Origin: CBFHWU01 sp965659665
Lineage (GTDB): Bacteria > Bacteroidota > Bacteroidia > Flavobacteriales > Flavobacteriaceae
Assembly (NCBI GenBank): GCA_965659665.1
Contig: CBFHWU010000009.1
Location: 5,999-69,998, forward strand
Reading direction: 5' to 3'
Length of the DNA: 64,000 bases
Part shown: in pieces, positions 45,426 through 54,204 of the stretch
Position numbering within the stretch: the first letter of the stretch is position 1
Layout: every line of letters starts with the position of its first letter
Made by a program: the position numbers and the translations under genes
The notes under the pieces: model-generated
Database searches by the model: none
The model's input: only the letters and a program-made list of their open reading frames with translations
Told to the model about the DNA's origin: nothing

Positions 45426-46708
45426 TGAAAACAATTTTGAACCCCTCAACTGAAACCTGGGATCTTTTAACCCAAAGACCATCATTTGCTTACAAGGACA
45501 TAAACCTTGTTATCGATCAAGTTTTTGATGCTGTTAAAGAGGAAGGTGATATTGCTCTAAAACGATATACCCAACAGTTTGACAGTTGTGAATTGGATGC
45601 TTTCAGAGTAAGTGAACGAGAATTAAAAGATAGTGTTGAGGAAATAAGTTTAGCTTTAAAATCTGCTATTGATTTCGCCTACCATAACATTAAAGTTTTT
45701 CACGAGGCTCAACGCACTGCAGATGTTGAAGTAGAAACAACAAAAGGAGTTCGTTGTTGGCAAGCTAAAAAGCCCATCCAAAAAGTAGGATTATATATTC
45801 CTGGGGGTACGGCTCCTTTGTTTTCTACCATATTAATGCTGGCGATTCCTGCTCAATTGGCTGGATGTAGCGAAATAGTACTTTGTACCCCTCCTCAAAG
45901 CGACGGAACTATTGCAGCTGCTATCCGATATGCTGCACAATTATGTGGGGTATCCCAATTGTTTAAAATTGGCGGAATTCAGGCTATTGCAGCTTTGACT
46001 TATGGCACTGAAAGCGTTCCAAAGGTATATAAAATATTTGGCCCTGGTAATCAATATGTTACTGCAGCCAAACAAAAGGCAACAACTTGCGGGGTTGCCA
46101 TTGATATGCCTGCAGGACCTAGTGAATTATTGGTCATTGCCGATCAAAGTGCAGTCCCTTCTTATGTAGCCGCTGATTTACTTTCTCAAGCCGAACACGG
46201 TAAAGATAGTCAGGTGGTGTTGGTTAGTACTTCACTGGAAGTAATCGATAACATAAAGCATGAACTGCAATTACAACTGCTTCAACTTCATCGCCGTGAT
46301 ATGGCACAAATAGCTTTAGAACATGCTATGGCATTGTTTTTTGACGACGAATCAACAGCTGTTGATTTTATCAATGCTTATAGTCCTGAGCATTATATTA
46401 TATGTATGAAAAATGAAGATTTTTTTGTGGAAGCAGTTCAAAACGCTGGTTCTGTTTTTATTGGAAATTACACCCCTGAAAGTGTTGGAGATTATGCTTC
46501 GGGAACTAACCATACTTTACCCACTAATGGGTTTGCCAAACAATACAGTGGAGTGAATTTAGATAGCTTTATGAAAGCCATTACCTTTCAAAAACTTAGT
46601 AAAACGGGTATATTGAAAATTGGTAAAGCGGTCGAAGAAATGGCTGACGCGGAAGGACTAGATGCCCACAAAAATGCAGTACGTATGCGTTTAAAAGATT
46701 TGATATGA
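45425..46708 (+). CDS. hisD: Histidinol dehydrogenase
   Basis: 427 residues from ATG 45425; upstream codons in frame lie inside hisG. IPGGTAPLFSTILMLAIPA, GNQYVTAAKQKA, MPAGPSELLVIAD and AEHGKDSQVVLV are the expected zinc and NAD-binding segments; the conserved GEFTPESVGDY appears as GNYTPESVGDY, followed by SGTNHTLPT. It makes histidine from histidinol in two oxidations. It overlaps hisC by 4 bases. Confidence 0.96.
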   Translation: MKTILNPSTETWDLLTQRPSFAYKDINLVIDQVFDAVKEEGDIALKRYTQQFDSCELDAFRVSERELKDSVEEISLALKSAIDFAYHNIKVFHEAQRTADVEVETTKGVRCWQAKKPIQKVGLYIPGGTAPLFSTILMLAIPAQLAGCSEIVLCTPPQSDGTIAAAIRYAAQLCGVSQLFKIGGIQAIAALTYGTESVPKVYKIFGPGNQYVTAAKQKATTCGVAIDMPAGPSELLVIADQSAVPSYVAADLLSQAEHGKDSQVVLVSTSLEVIDNIKHELQLQLLQLHRRDMAQIALEHAMALFFDDESTAVDFINAYSPEHYIICMKNEDFFVEAVQNAGSVFIGNYTPESVGDYASGTNHTLPTNGFAKQYSGVNLDSFMKAITFQKLSKTGILKIGKAVEEMADAEGLDAHKNAVRMRLKDLI

Positions 46709-47748
46709 GCAATACTTTTGACCTAAATAAGGTAACAAGACCCTATTTACATGATTTAAAGCCGTATGCCTCAGCTCGTGATGAATACGCCATACAACGT
46801 TCCGATTGGATTTATTTGGATGCTAACGAAAATCCTTACCAAAATGGAGTAAACCGATACCCTGATCCTCATCAAAAAGAATTAAAAAACATAGTGGCAT
46901 CCCTGAAAGAAGTTCAACCAAATCAGTTGCTTTTCGGTAACGGAAGTGATGAAATTTTGGATCTTATATTCAGAGCATTTTGTGAGCCTAATCATGACGA
47001 AATCCTTATCATGCCCCCTACCTATGGCATGTATAAAATATTGGCTAATATTAATAGTATTGCTTTAAATGAAGTTTTTTTAACTACTGATTTTAAGTTG
47101 GATATAACCAAAATATTAAAAGCTATTACAAATCGTACAAAGGCTATTTTTTTGTGCTCCCCCAACAATCCTACAGGAAACAGTTTTGATGTTTTGGCTC
47201 TTGAACAACTATTGACTTCATTTCAAGGAATTGTAGTCCTTGATGAGGCTTATATTGATTTTTCCACCCGCGAAAGCTGGGTCAAACGTTTGAGATCTTT
47301 CCCCAATCTCATTATTACCCAAACCTTATCAAAAGCCTATGGCATGGCGGGAATTCGATTAGGTATAGCCTTGGCTTCAGCAGAAATCATCGATGCGTTA
47401 AAAAAAATAAAACCCCCATATAATATTAATGAATTGAGTCAACAATGGGCGATAAAAGCATTAAAAAACCAGACTTCAATTCACAATCAAACTAAAGCTA
47501 TTTTGGAGCAGCGGAAGTGGTTGGAAGGTGCATTACAAACTATTCCTTACATCAAAGAAGTGTATCCTAGTGATGCCAATTTTATACTTGTTCGAGTGGA
47601 TGACGCAATACTTCGCTATGAAGAGCTATTGAGTAAAGGAGTTGTGGTACGAAACCGTTCTCATGAAATTGGTTGTGCCCAATGCTTACGTATTTCTGTG
47701 GGAACCTACAATGAGAACATATTTTTATTAAATGCTTTACAAAGATGA
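46705..47748 (+). CDS. hisC: Histidinol-phosphate aminotransferase
   Basis: 347 residues, PLP fold type I. LDANENPYQNG near 33, GSDEILDLIFRAFCEP near 80-95, PNNPTGNSF near 153, DEAYIDFS near 178 and the PLP lysine in TLSKAYGMAGIRLG near 210. Converts imidazole acetol phosphate to histidinol phosphate. Overlaps hisB by 4 bases. Confidence 0.96.
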   Translation: MSNTFDLNKVTRPYLHDLKPYASARDEYAIQRSDWIYLDANENPYQNGVNRYPDPHQKELKNIVASLKEVQPNQLLFGNGSDEILDLIFRAFCEPNHDEILIMPPTYGMYKILANINSIALNEVFLTTDFKLDITKILKAITNRTKAIFLCSPNNPTGNSFDVLALEQLLTSFQGIVVLDEAYIDFSTRESWVKRLRSFPNLIITQTLSKAYGMAGIRLGIALASAEIIDALKKIKPPYNINELSQQWAIKALKNQTSIHNQTKAILEQRKWLEGALQTIPYIKEVYPSDANFILVRVDDAILRYEELLSKGVVVRNRSHEIGCAQCLRISVGTYNENIFLLNALQR

Positions 47749-48875
47749 AAAAGGTTTTGTTTATTGATCGTGATGGTACGCTCACACTAGAACCCAAGGA
47801 TTTTCAATTGGATTCGTACTCAAAATTAGTGTTTTATCCTGGTGTATTTCAAGGGTTAGTTAAAATAGCTAAAGCACTCGATTATGAGCTGGTATTGGTA
47901 ACCAATCAAGATGGCTTAGGTACAGAAAGTTTTCCTGAGGATCATTTTTGGCCAACCCACCAATTTATAATGAATACCTTAAAAAACGAAGGAATAGTAT
48001 TTAAGGCCGAACATATTGATCGCAGTGTACCTGCAGATCATGCACCTACCCGAAAACCTCGTGTTGGAATGCTCACCTCATATCTTAATAATGAGGAGTA
48101 CGACATGTCAAATTCCTATGTAATTGGCGATCGAATGACGGATATGGAGCTGGCCAAAAATTTAGGAGCAAAGGGGATTTTTATTGCCTCACACCCTGAA
48201 GTTGGATTAGCAGAAGTAAGTACAACATCTTTAGAAGAAACCATAGTTTTGCGCACTACTTCTTGGGAAGATATTTATCGTCATCTTAGGCTGGAGGGGC
48301 GCACCGCTTCAATTTCACGAAAAACACACGAAACAGAAATTGAGATCAAAATTGATATTGATGGTAGTGGTCATTCAGATATTCAAACAGGCATTGCTTT
48401 TTTTGATCATATGCTGGATCAGTTGGCCCGTCACGGAGGGGTTGATTTGGACATAAAAGTCAACGGAGATTTACAGGTTGATGAACATCACACGATTGAA
48501 GATACAGGAATTGCTTTAGGGGAAGCTTTTGCAATGGCTTTAGGGAACAAAATGGGAATGCAACGCTACGGATTTTGTCTTCCCATGGATGATTGCTTGG
48601 CTCAGGTAGCTCTTGATTTTGGGGGACGTAGTTGGCTGATGTGGAAAGCCCCCTTTAAACGTGAAATGATCGGAAAAATGCCCACCGAAATGTTTTTTCA
48701 TTTTTTTAAATCTTTCTCTGATGGCGCCAAAGCTAATCTCAATATCAAAGCCGAAGGTTTTAACGAACACCATAAAATAGAAGCTATTTTTAAGGCTTTT
48801 TCAAAGGCCATAAAAGCTGCTGTTCAGCGTGATGCAGAAAAACTAATTTTACCCTCTACCAAAGGATTATTATGA
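47745..48875 (+). CDS. hisB: Bifunctional histidinol-phosphatase / imidazoleglycerol-phosphate dehydratase
   Basis: 376 residues, a fusion as in enterics and Bacteroidota. HAD phosphatase domain at 1-165: nucleophile motif FIDRDGTLT at 6-14, TNQDGLGTESFPE and IGDRMTDMELA. IGP dehydratase domain from about 185: IGFFDHMLDQLARHGGVDLD with paired HH in VDEHHTIEDTG near 247 and HHKIEAIFKAFSKA near 340. It performs steps 7 and 9 of the pathway. Confidence 0.96.
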   Translation: MKKVLFIDRDGTLTLEPKDFQLDSYSKLVFYPGVFQGLVKIAKALDYELVLVTNQDGLGTESFPEDHFWPTHQFIMNTLKNEGIVFKAEHIDRSVPADHAPTRKPRVGMLTSYLNNEEYDMSNSYVIGDRMTDMELAKNLGAKGIFIASHPEVGLAEVSTTSLEETIVLRTTSWEDIYRHLRLEGRTASISRKTHETEIEIKIDIDGSGHSDIQTGIAFFDHMLDQLARHGGVDLDIKVNGDLQVDEHHTIEDTGIALGEAFAMALGNKMGMQRYGFCLPMDDCLAQVALDFGGRSWLMWKAPFKREMIGKMPTEMFFHFFKSFSDGAKANLNIKAEGFNEHHKIEAIFKAFSKAIKAAVQRDAEKLILPSTKGLL

Positions 48876-49453
48876 AAATTGCCTTGATTGATTATGGTGC
48901 AGGCAACATTCAAAGCATTCGATTTGCTTTTGATCGCTTGGGAGTCAAAACTATGCTTACTTCAAATTCAGAAGTGATTCGGCAAGCCGATCGTGTAGTT
49001 TTTCCTGGAGTGGGTGAGGCCAGTTCGGCGATGACCAAGCTAAAAATTTCAGGTTTGGATCTATTAATCCCTCAATTAACACAACCGGTGTTGGGGATTT
49101 GTTTAGGAATGCAGCTTATGTGTCGGTATACTCAAGAAGGAGAAACTAAAGGTTTGGGTATTTTTGATGCCGAGGTCAAACGATTTGATACGAGTCTAAA
49201 AGTCCCTCATATGGGTTGGAATACCGCTTCTCAACTATCTTCTTCTTTATTTGCGCACATAGATTCAGATTCCTATTTCTATTTGGTACACAGTTACTAT
49301 GCGTCTATTTGTGAACAAACTATTGGTGTAACGCATTATGGACATTCTTTTAGCTCAGCTTTGCAACTCAAGAATTTTTTTGGTGTTCAGTTTCATCCCG
49401 AAAAAAGCAGTACGGTAGGAGCCCAATTATTAAAAAATTTTTTAACCTTATGA
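48872..49453 (+). CDS. hisH: Imidazole glycerol phosphate synthase, glutaminase subunit
   Basis: 193 residues. Class I glutaminase with nucleophile cysteine in LGICLGMQLM near 77 and the H-x-E pair in FFGVQFHPEKSS near 173. IDYGAGNIQSIRFAF opens the protein as usual. Feeds ammonia to HisF. Overlaps hisA by 4 bases. Confidence 0.95.
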   Translation: MKIALIDYGAGNIQSIRFAFDRLGVKTMLTSNSEVIRQADRVVFPGVGEASSAMTKLKISGLDLLIPQLTQPVLGICLGMQLMCRYTQEGETKGLGIFDAEVKRFDTSLKVPHMGWNTASQLSSSLFAHIDSDSYFYLVHSYYASICEQTIGVTHYGHSFSSALQLKNFFGVQFHPEKSSTVGAQLLKNFLTL

Positions 49454-50178
49454 GAATAATTCCAGCTATTGACATTATTAATGGAAAATGTGTACGTTTG
49501 ACCAAAGGGGATTATACAACTCAAAAAGTGTATAACGAATCCCCTTTGGAAGTTGCCCAGCAGTTTGAAGATCATGGCATCACGTATTTGCATTTGGTGG
49601 ATTTAGACGGAGCCAAATCACAGCACATTATCAATTACCACATCCTTGAGCAAATCGCGTCTAAAACACGTCTTAAAATCGATTTTGGCGGGGGGGTAAA
49701 GTCTGATGAGGACGTGCGTATTGCTTTTGAGTCGGGAGCACAACAACTCACAGGAGGAAGTATAGCCGTCAAAAACTCAGATCGTTTTGAATCTTGGATC
49801 AATAACTATGGTTCTGATCGTATTGTTTTGGGTGCCGATGCCAATGAACGCATGATTGCCACTCAGGGTTGGAAAGAGCATTCAGATTTGAATGTATTGA
49901 GTTTCATTAAAGATTATGCCCAAAAAGGAATTACCTATGTCATTTGTACAGATATCGCCAAAGATGGTATGCTTCAGGGTCCATCATTTGATTTGTACCA
50001 AGAGATATTGGAATTGACTCCCGATATAAAACTCATTGCTTCGGGAGGAATATCCACTTTTGATGAACTCCCTCAGCTCGCTGAACTCGGTTGTAAGGGG
50101 GTCATTATTGGCAAAGCGATTTACGAGAATCGCATCTCGCTGAAAACACTAGAGCATTATATCTTAAACCAATCATAA
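49450..50178 (+). CDS. hisA: Phosphoribosylformimino-AICAR-phosphate isomerase
   Basis: 242 residues, beta-alpha barrel with the catalytic aspartates in IPAIDIINGKCVRLTKGDY (D8) and CTDIAKDGMLQGP (D127-D130 region), and phosphate loops GGGVKSDEDV and ASGGISTFDEL. Performs step 4. Start overlaps hisH; hisF begins one base after its stop. Confidence 0.96.
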   Translation: MRIIPAIDIINGKCVRLTKGDYTTQKVYNESPLEVAQQFEDHGITYLHLVDLDGAKSQHIINYHILEQIASKTRLKIDFGGGVKSDEDVRIAFESGAQQLTGGSIAVKNSDRFESWINNYGSDRIVLGADANERMIATQGWKEHSDLNVLSFIKDYAQKGITYVICTDIAKDGMLQGPSFDLYQEILELTPDIKLIASGGISTFDELPQLAELGCKGVIIGKAIYENRISLKTLEHYILNQS

Positions 50179-50179
50179 C

Positions 50180-50932
50180 ATGCTCACCAAACGAATTATC
50201 CCTTGCCTGGACATCAAGGACGGAAGAACGGTAAAAGGAGTCAATTTTGTTCATTTACGTGACGCTGGAGATCCGGTGGAGTTGGCGATTCGATATGCTG
50301 ATGAAGGTGCCGACGAGCTTGTTTTTTTGGATATTTCAGCGTCTGAGGAGCAGCGAAAAACCCTTTCGAAATTGGTTCGTGATGTGGCACAAGCCATTGA
50401 TATCCCATTTACGGTAGGGGGAGGAATAGCTTCAATCGAAGATGTGGACGTATTGTTACAACACGGCGCCGACAAGGTTTCGATCAACTCGGCAGCTGTC
50501 CGACGTCCTGAACTAATAGATCTGTTGGCACAAAAATTTGGCTCACAATGTGTAGTAGTTGCGGTAGATGCCAAACAAATCGACCAACAATGGAAAGTGC
50601 ATTTGGTGGGTGGGAAGGTAGCGACCGACCTGGATCTTTTTGAATGGGCCAAAGAAGTGGCCGATCGCGGAGCAGGGGAGTTGTTGTTTACCTCAATGGA
50701 TCACGATGGCACAAAAAATGGATTTGCCAATGCTGCTTTGGCAAAAATATCAACTTTGGTTAATATTCCTTTAATCGCCTCAGGAGGGGCTGGAAATACA
50801 ACTCATTTTTGTGATGCCTTCACACTTGGAAAAGCCGATGCTGCCCTGGCTGCTAGTGTATTTCATTACAAAGAAATTGACATTAAAAACCTTAAATCCG
50901 TATTAGCGGAACAACAAATACCTGTACGATGA
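50180..50932 (+). CDS. hisF: Imidazole glycerol phosphate synthase, cyclase subunit
   Basis: 250 residues, HisA-like barrel. RIIPCLDIKDGRTVKGVNF at 5-23 gives the catalytic D11; the second D is in FTSMDHDGTKNGF near 168; phosphate loops GGGIASIEDV and ASGGAGNTTHF are intact. The gene is noticeably richer in GC than the start of the operon. Overlaps hisIE by 4 bases. Confidence 0.96.
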   Translation: MLTKRIIPCLDIKDGRTVKGVNFVHLRDAGDPVELAIRYADEGADELVFLDISASEEQRKTLSKLVRDVAQAIDIPFTVGGGIASIEDVDVLLQHGADKVSINSAAVRRPELIDLLAQKFGSQCVVVAVDAKQIDQQWKVHLVGGKVATDLDLFEWAKEVADRGAGELLFTSMDHDGTKNGFANAALAKISTLVNIPLIASGGAGNTTHFCDAFTLGKADAALAASVFHYKEIDIKNLKSVLAEQQIPVR

Positions 50933-51525
50933 TGAATGTAGCTTTTCACAAATTTGACAACGGACTTGTACCCGCTATTGTACAAGATGCCCAAACCAAA
51001 ATTGTTTTGATGTTGGGTTATATGAATGCTGAGGCTTTGGCTCAAACACAATCCTTAAAAAAAGTAACTTTTTTTAGTCGTTCCAAACAACGCCTTTGGA
51101 CTAAGGGGGAAGAAAGCGGAAATTTTTTAAAATTGGTAGACATCAAAGTAGATTGTGATCAAGACGCACTTTTGGTAACTGCCCGTCCGCTAGGCCCTAC
51201 CTGTCATACGGGTTCTGATACCTGTTTTAAGGAAGCAAATATGCCTTACTATGGCTTTTTGTCAGAACTGGAAGCAACCATTACCCAACGTAAAAATAAT
51301 CGCCCTGAGGGAAGCTATATCGCCTCTTTATTTGAAAAAGGGATCAATAAGATTGCTCAAAAAGTTGGGGAGGAAGCCATAGAAACCGTTATTGAAGCTA
51401 AAGATAACAACGAACAACTGTTTTTAAATGAATCTGCTGACTTGTTGTTTCATTATCTTATGCTGCTCCAAGCCAAAGGACATACGCTTGCAGACGTTGT
51501 CAAGGTATTGGAAAACAGAAATTGA
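50929..51525 (+). CDS. hisIE: Bifunctional phosphoribosyl-AMP cyclohydrolase / phosphoribosyl-ATP pyrophosphatase
   Basis: 198 residues. HisI domain (1-105): MLGYMNAEALAQT, zinc and magnesium ligands in DCDQDALLV and GPTCHTGSDTCF. HisE domain (about 108-198): FLSELEATITQRK, INKIAQKVGEEAIETVIEAK and NESADLLFHYLMLL, the MazG-like all-alpha fold. Steps 2 and 3 of the pathway. Last gene of the operon; no clear terminator follows within 100 bases. Confidence 0.96.
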   Translation: MMNVAFHKFDNGLVPAIVQDAQTKIVLMLGYMNAEALAQTQSLKKVTFFSRSKQRLWTKGEESGNFLKLVDIKVDCDQDALLVTARPLGPTCHTGSDTCFKEANMPYYGFLSELEATITQRKNNRPEGSYIASLFEKGINKIAQKVGEEAIETVIEAKDNNEQLFLNESADLLFHYLMLLQAKGHTLADVVKVLENRN

Positions 51526-51629
51526 TTCTTTCTGCCCTAAAGATTTTCGTGCTTTAGACCTATTCCGATAACCTCATGGTCACGCGTTTATAAGCTTCCT
51601 TGCCTAATTAAACGCTAAAAACAGTTTTC

Positions 51630-51872
51630 ATGGAAATAACAACTGTATCTAAAACCTATACATTTCTATTTTTTTTCTTCATCACCATCAATAATTTACA
51701 TGCACAGTGTGATTCGTTAAACTTTTCAATTTGTAAAAGCTGTAAATCTTATCTAAAAAAAGATATTTATATCATTGATAAATGTATAAAAACGAATGAA
51801 CACAAATTATTCACGGTTGAGAATTTAACTTTTAAAAGAAAAAAATACTCATCCATATTCAATTTCAATTGA
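51630..51872 (+). CDS. Short secreted protein or gene remnant
   Basis: 80 residues with a signal peptide (FLFFFFITINNLHAQ, cleavage after about 26) and a cysteine-rich start (CDSLNFSICKSCKSY). The frame ends abruptly without a recognisable domain, and the following 400 bases contain broken coding traces, so this could be the front of a decayed gene. Alternatively it is a small secreted protein. Confidence 0.4.
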   Translation: MEITTVSKTYTFLFFFFITINNLHAQCDSLNFSICKSCKSYLKKDIYIIDKCIKTNEHKLFTVENLTFKRKKYSSIFNFN

Positions 51873-52297
51873 TTCCTTTATTAGCATTGAAAAAATGACC
51901 ATTTTTGAAGTTCAATAATATAAGCGGACGATCCATAAAGAAAAATCAAAGGAAGAGAATGTAATCTTTTTACCACCAGTTGTATTGCATCTTGGAAGGT
52001 TTTTAAACTCATAGTTAAAAAAAACAATCACGTTTTCACTATTTATGATGTTTATAATATTCCTACTATTTAGAAATGTTTTAAGCCTGTCAAGTTTCGT
52101 AAAATATTTAAAGCCATATGATAATGCACAACATTCTGATCAGTTGTACAAAGCTTTGGCATGGACAGGGCTACAGGGTACAAACGCTTGGAATAATATG
52201 TATGCTGATTCCGTATTTACTCAAGATGAATAATATAGGATAAAAACTACTATTCAAAACTTTATAAACTCTGGAAACATTAGTATTGCTATGGGGT
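51873..52297 (+). pseudogene. Decayed gene remnant after the his operon
   Basis: Coding-like pieces appear in one frame interrupted by stops: a KSKEENVIFLPPVVLHLG stretch at about 51944-52000, then PYDNAQHSDQLYKALAWTGL at about 52114-52173 continuing to TQDE, a TAA at 52231, and RIKTTIQNFINSGN beyond it. The LYKALAWTGLQGT pattern looks like the C-terminus of a longer secreted Bacteroidota protein with an internal stop. No intact gene fits in this stretch. The parent family is not known to me. Confidence 0.45.
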
Positions 52298-53779
52298 TTA
52301 TTTTTCTTTGTTCTTGGATGCTTTTAGGTATTCAAATATTGGAATATCAAACCCAACGTTTACCATTCCATTTTCAAAAGAATTTTCATCTTTGATTAAG
52401 GGTATTGAATAGGATACATTGAGTGCTAAATCATTAAAAAAAGTCAAGCCAATTCCAGATCCTAACATGGCATAATTGAAATTGTCCTCTGATTTTAAGT
52501 CAATGATATTGTATAAAATCCCCGAGGCGAATATCATGCCATAAACATTTTTGATCAACGGTTCTTTTACTGGTCCTTTCCATCTTCTGTAAATACCTCG
52601 ATATTGAAACCATTCTAATGGTTGATGGGAACGTGTGTATGCCATATCTGCAAAAAGAAATTTAAATCCCATTTTTTCAGATACATAGGCGAATTGATAA
52701 ATACTTTCCGTTTTAGCTTCATTTAAAATAGCATTATTTTCATTAGTAAAAGCTCCATAATTGATACCTATTCCAAAAAACGGTTCAACTCCAATTTTGT
52801 GTTGTTTTAGGCTAGTAATTTTATTGTGGTAAAATTCATTTTCTAAACCGAGGATTATGGCTTCGAAATCCAATTTGAAATCATATCCTTTTTTGGTATC
52901 GTCATTTGCAATGTCATAGATCACATACTTTGAGATGATATCTCCTATTTTTGCAATAAAACTATTTTGTCCTATTTCATTTCTAAACTTGTCTAATGAC
53001 AATGAGAATAGTTGTAAGATAAACCCAATATCATCACGAGTTAACGAATTTAAATCATCGATTTTTTTTTCGCTATTATTGATAAACCTAAACACCTCAT
53101 CAGCCGAATTTAGCGTGGTATTTACTTTGGAAACGAATGTATTAAGTTGGGCAACAACTTGGTCTTCCTGTCCGCTTGTCTTAATTTTTGAATAATCTAA
53201 ATTCAATCCATACTTGAATTTTATTGAAGATCTTTGGAAAAATCCTTTTTCCTTAAAAAAATTCGATTCCGCTAACGTTGTACTCAGGGTATCAATGATA
53301 TAATTGGCCAAAAGATCTTCTGGGATTTGTGTTCTAGATACTTTTATCTTTTGCTGGGTGGTAAATTTATTTTTTTGGTCATTGTCAAGATTGATGGTCA
53401 TCAGATCATACAGTCCTTTATCATCGCCAAATGATTTATTTTTTAATCCTGAAATATTCAATTCATTTTTAACAAAATAATCTGCAAGTGCATAGGTGAT
53501 GGCGTAATCCGAAATTTCAGAAATGATGTTGTTTGTCATTACTGTTTTATTTTTTTCACTAGTCAGCAGATTCATGATATGATAAATGGTATTATACGTC
53601 GTATAATTTGTGGTTTTGATATTTTTGACTACCACATTTTTTAATACTCTTTGTTTTAGTTCTTCTTGTTTTTGACTGATGATTTCAGATACCAAATCAA
53701 CATCTGGAGTAATTAGCTGGGCATTTACAGAAATAGAGGAAAGTAAACCAAAGAACAGGGCTAGGGTGATATTTTTCAT
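52298..53779 (-). CDS. Secreted protein with probable C-terminal outer-membrane barrel
   Basis: 493 residues. Signal peptide MKNITLALFFGLLSSISVNA, a helical, lysine- and asparagine-rich middle (about 25-320) and a C-terminal third of alternating strands rich in aromatic and glycine (GVEPFFGIGINYGAF, YGMIFASGILYNII, AMLGSGIGLTFFNDLALNVSYSIPL) that resembles an outer-membrane beta-barrel. I do not recognise the family. It stands alone between the decayed gene and AsmA, in a region with looser gene packing than the rest of the window. Confidence 0.7.
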   Translation of the reverse strand: MKNITLALFFGLLSSISVNAQLITPDVDLVSEIISQKQEELKQRVLKNVVVKNIKTTNYTTYNTIYHIMNLLTSEKNKTVMTNNIISEISDYAITYALADYFVKNELNISGLKNKSFGDDKGLYDLMTINLDNDQKNKFTTQQKIKVSRTQIPEDLLANYIIDTLSTTLAESNFFKEKGFFQRSSIKFKYGLNLDYSKIKTSGQEDQVVAQLNTFVSKVNTTLNSADEVFRFINNSEKKIDDLNSLTRDDIGFILQLFSLSLDKFRNEIGQNSFIAKIGDIISKYVIYDIANDDTKKGYDFKLDFEAIILGLENEFYHNKITSLKQHKIGVEPFFGIGINYGAFTNENNAILNEAKTESIYQFAYVSEKMGFKFLFADMAYTRSHQPLEWFQYRGIYRRWKGPVKEPLIKNVYGMIFASGILYNIIDLKSEDNFNYAMLGSGIGLTFFNDLALNVSYSIPLIKDENSFENGMVNVGFDIPIFEYLKASKNKEK

Positions 53780-54204
53780 GGTTAAGTGATTTATTTTTTT
53801 TGTAATTGATATTTATCCTTGCATTCAAACGATTATGCGAAGGCGGTAAGATGTTAAAAAAAAGGGGACTTAAAATTTGTCGTACAGTTTTAGCTAGGGT
53901 ATTTAGCAAGGTAACTCCCTATTTAAAGGTTAAATTAGGTCCTTTATGGTAGTTTGTTGTGTAGGTGGCAGGGGAACTAAATTAGTAGTTTTTTATGTTC
54001 ATACTGAAAAATTTGGTTCTCCTAATATAAAAAATATTATCCCAAAAAACTAATCATCCCATCTGTTCTCCATGAATAACAAGTTATTTTGTTTAATCAC
54101 CAAGTATTATTGTCATAACAAAACAATTTGGGGAATCATACACAGCAATAAGGTTTTGGTATAATTTGGTGAGGAAAATATCTTATTATTTAACCAAAAC
54201 ATAT
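53780..54204. other. 425-base gap, nothing recognised
   Basis: AT-rich intergenic region between the secreted-protein gene (leaving left) and the end of the AsmA-like gene. I see no open frame with coding character, no tRNA fold, no long inverted repeat and no consensus promoter. Confidence 0.5.
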
